Source: Pyrinomonadaceae bacterium (GTDB lineage: Bacteria; Acidobacteriota; Blastocatellia; Pyrinomonadales; Pyrinomonadaceae). From it: a stretch of 14,781 nucleotides of DNA. Location: positions 1 to 14,781 of the forward strand of contig JACMMN010000334.1 of NCBI GenBank assembly GCA_014379075.1, read 5' to 3'. Below the pieces are notes generated by a model, which did no database searches, had not been told where the DNA came from, and saw only the letters and a list, made by a program, of their open reading frames with translations. The position numbers and the translations under genes are program-made. Below are positions 14,689 to 14,781 of this stretch, one piece after another (position 1 is the first letter of the stretch; every line of letters starts with the position of its first letter).

Positions 14689-14781
14689 ATGAAAGCCGAG
14701 GCATCGAAAATGAACCCCGCCTTGCTGGAACGTGACGCAGTATCCTTTGCGATCGACTCACGCGACGTGCAGGCGGGCGAT
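14689..14781 (+). CDS. N-terminus of a Mur ligase (murE or murF), cut by the window edge
   Basis: The frame is open to the end of the window and contains AVSFAIDSRDVQAGD, the conserved DSRxVxxGD element of the N-terminal substrate-binding domain shared by MurE and MurF. These ATP-dependent ligases add amino acids to UDP-MurNAc-peptide in the cytoplasm. I list the ATG at 14689. In-frame TTG codons at 14662 (overlapping the ftsI stop as TTGA) and 14668 give a more usual distance to the DSR motif, while the ATG at 14710 has GAGG eight bases upstream. With only about 30 residues visible, murE versus murF cannot be decided. Position after ftsI favours murE. Confidence 0.75.
   Translation, partial: MKAEASKMNPALLERDAVSFAIDSRDVQAGD

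Overview
The window reads as a chromosomal segment of a Gram-negative bacterium of roughly 50% GC. It carries short gene clusters, a phospholipid synthesis pair and the start of a division and cell wall (dcw) cluster. The combination of DUF3224 and DUF1304 proteins, a large secreted M28 peptidase, a short-type phosphatidylserine decarboxylase and an rsmH-ftsL-ftsI order without an adjacent mraZ suggests Acidobacteriota, perhaps Blastocatellia. That placement is inference from the general look of the proteins, not from a marker search.

Layout. Positions 109-1030 (minus strand) hold two small genes, a secreted DUF3224 protein and a DUF1304 membrane protein, behind a plausible sigma70 promoter. 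Positions 1282-2883 (plus) encode a secreted M28 zinc peptidase of the carboxypeptidase Q type, converging on endonuclease III (minus, 2920-3588). A 344-base divergent spacer follows. It holds a candidate promoter and a 35-codon ORF whose stop overlaps the next start. Positions 3933-7742 (plus) form a tight three-gene polysaccharide or glycoconjugate cluster: a DegT-type sugar aminotransferase, a membrane-anchored TPR protein with a jelly-roll-like C-terminal domain, and an O-antigen ligase/polymerase. It converges on a psd-pssA pair (minus, 7753-9253) that makes phosphatidylserine and then phosphatidylethanolamine. Next, on the minus strand, come a 69-residue TM2-like membrane protein with a very clear intrinsic terminator, a palindromic intergenic repeat, and a ZIP metal transporter (9817-10617).

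An AT-rich spacer of about 420 bases leads into the dcw cluster on the plus strand: rsmH, ftsL, ftsI and the first codons of a Mur ligase cut by the window edge. These genes overlap or sit within a few bases of each other, so they are very likely one transcript. They couple 16S rRNA methylation, septal peptidoglycan synthesis and precursor synthesis.

No mobile element, CRISPR array, rRNA or tRNA was recognised. The items most worth checking are the polysaccharide cluster with its unusual TPR/jelly-roll partner, the AT-rich spacer before rsmH (a TTGACA promoter and two competing small ORFs), the Ser-Ser processing site in phosphatidylserine decarboxylase, the 17-bp perfect inverted repeat near 9.7 kb, and a near-perfect ribosome binding site that serves only a four-codon ORF.
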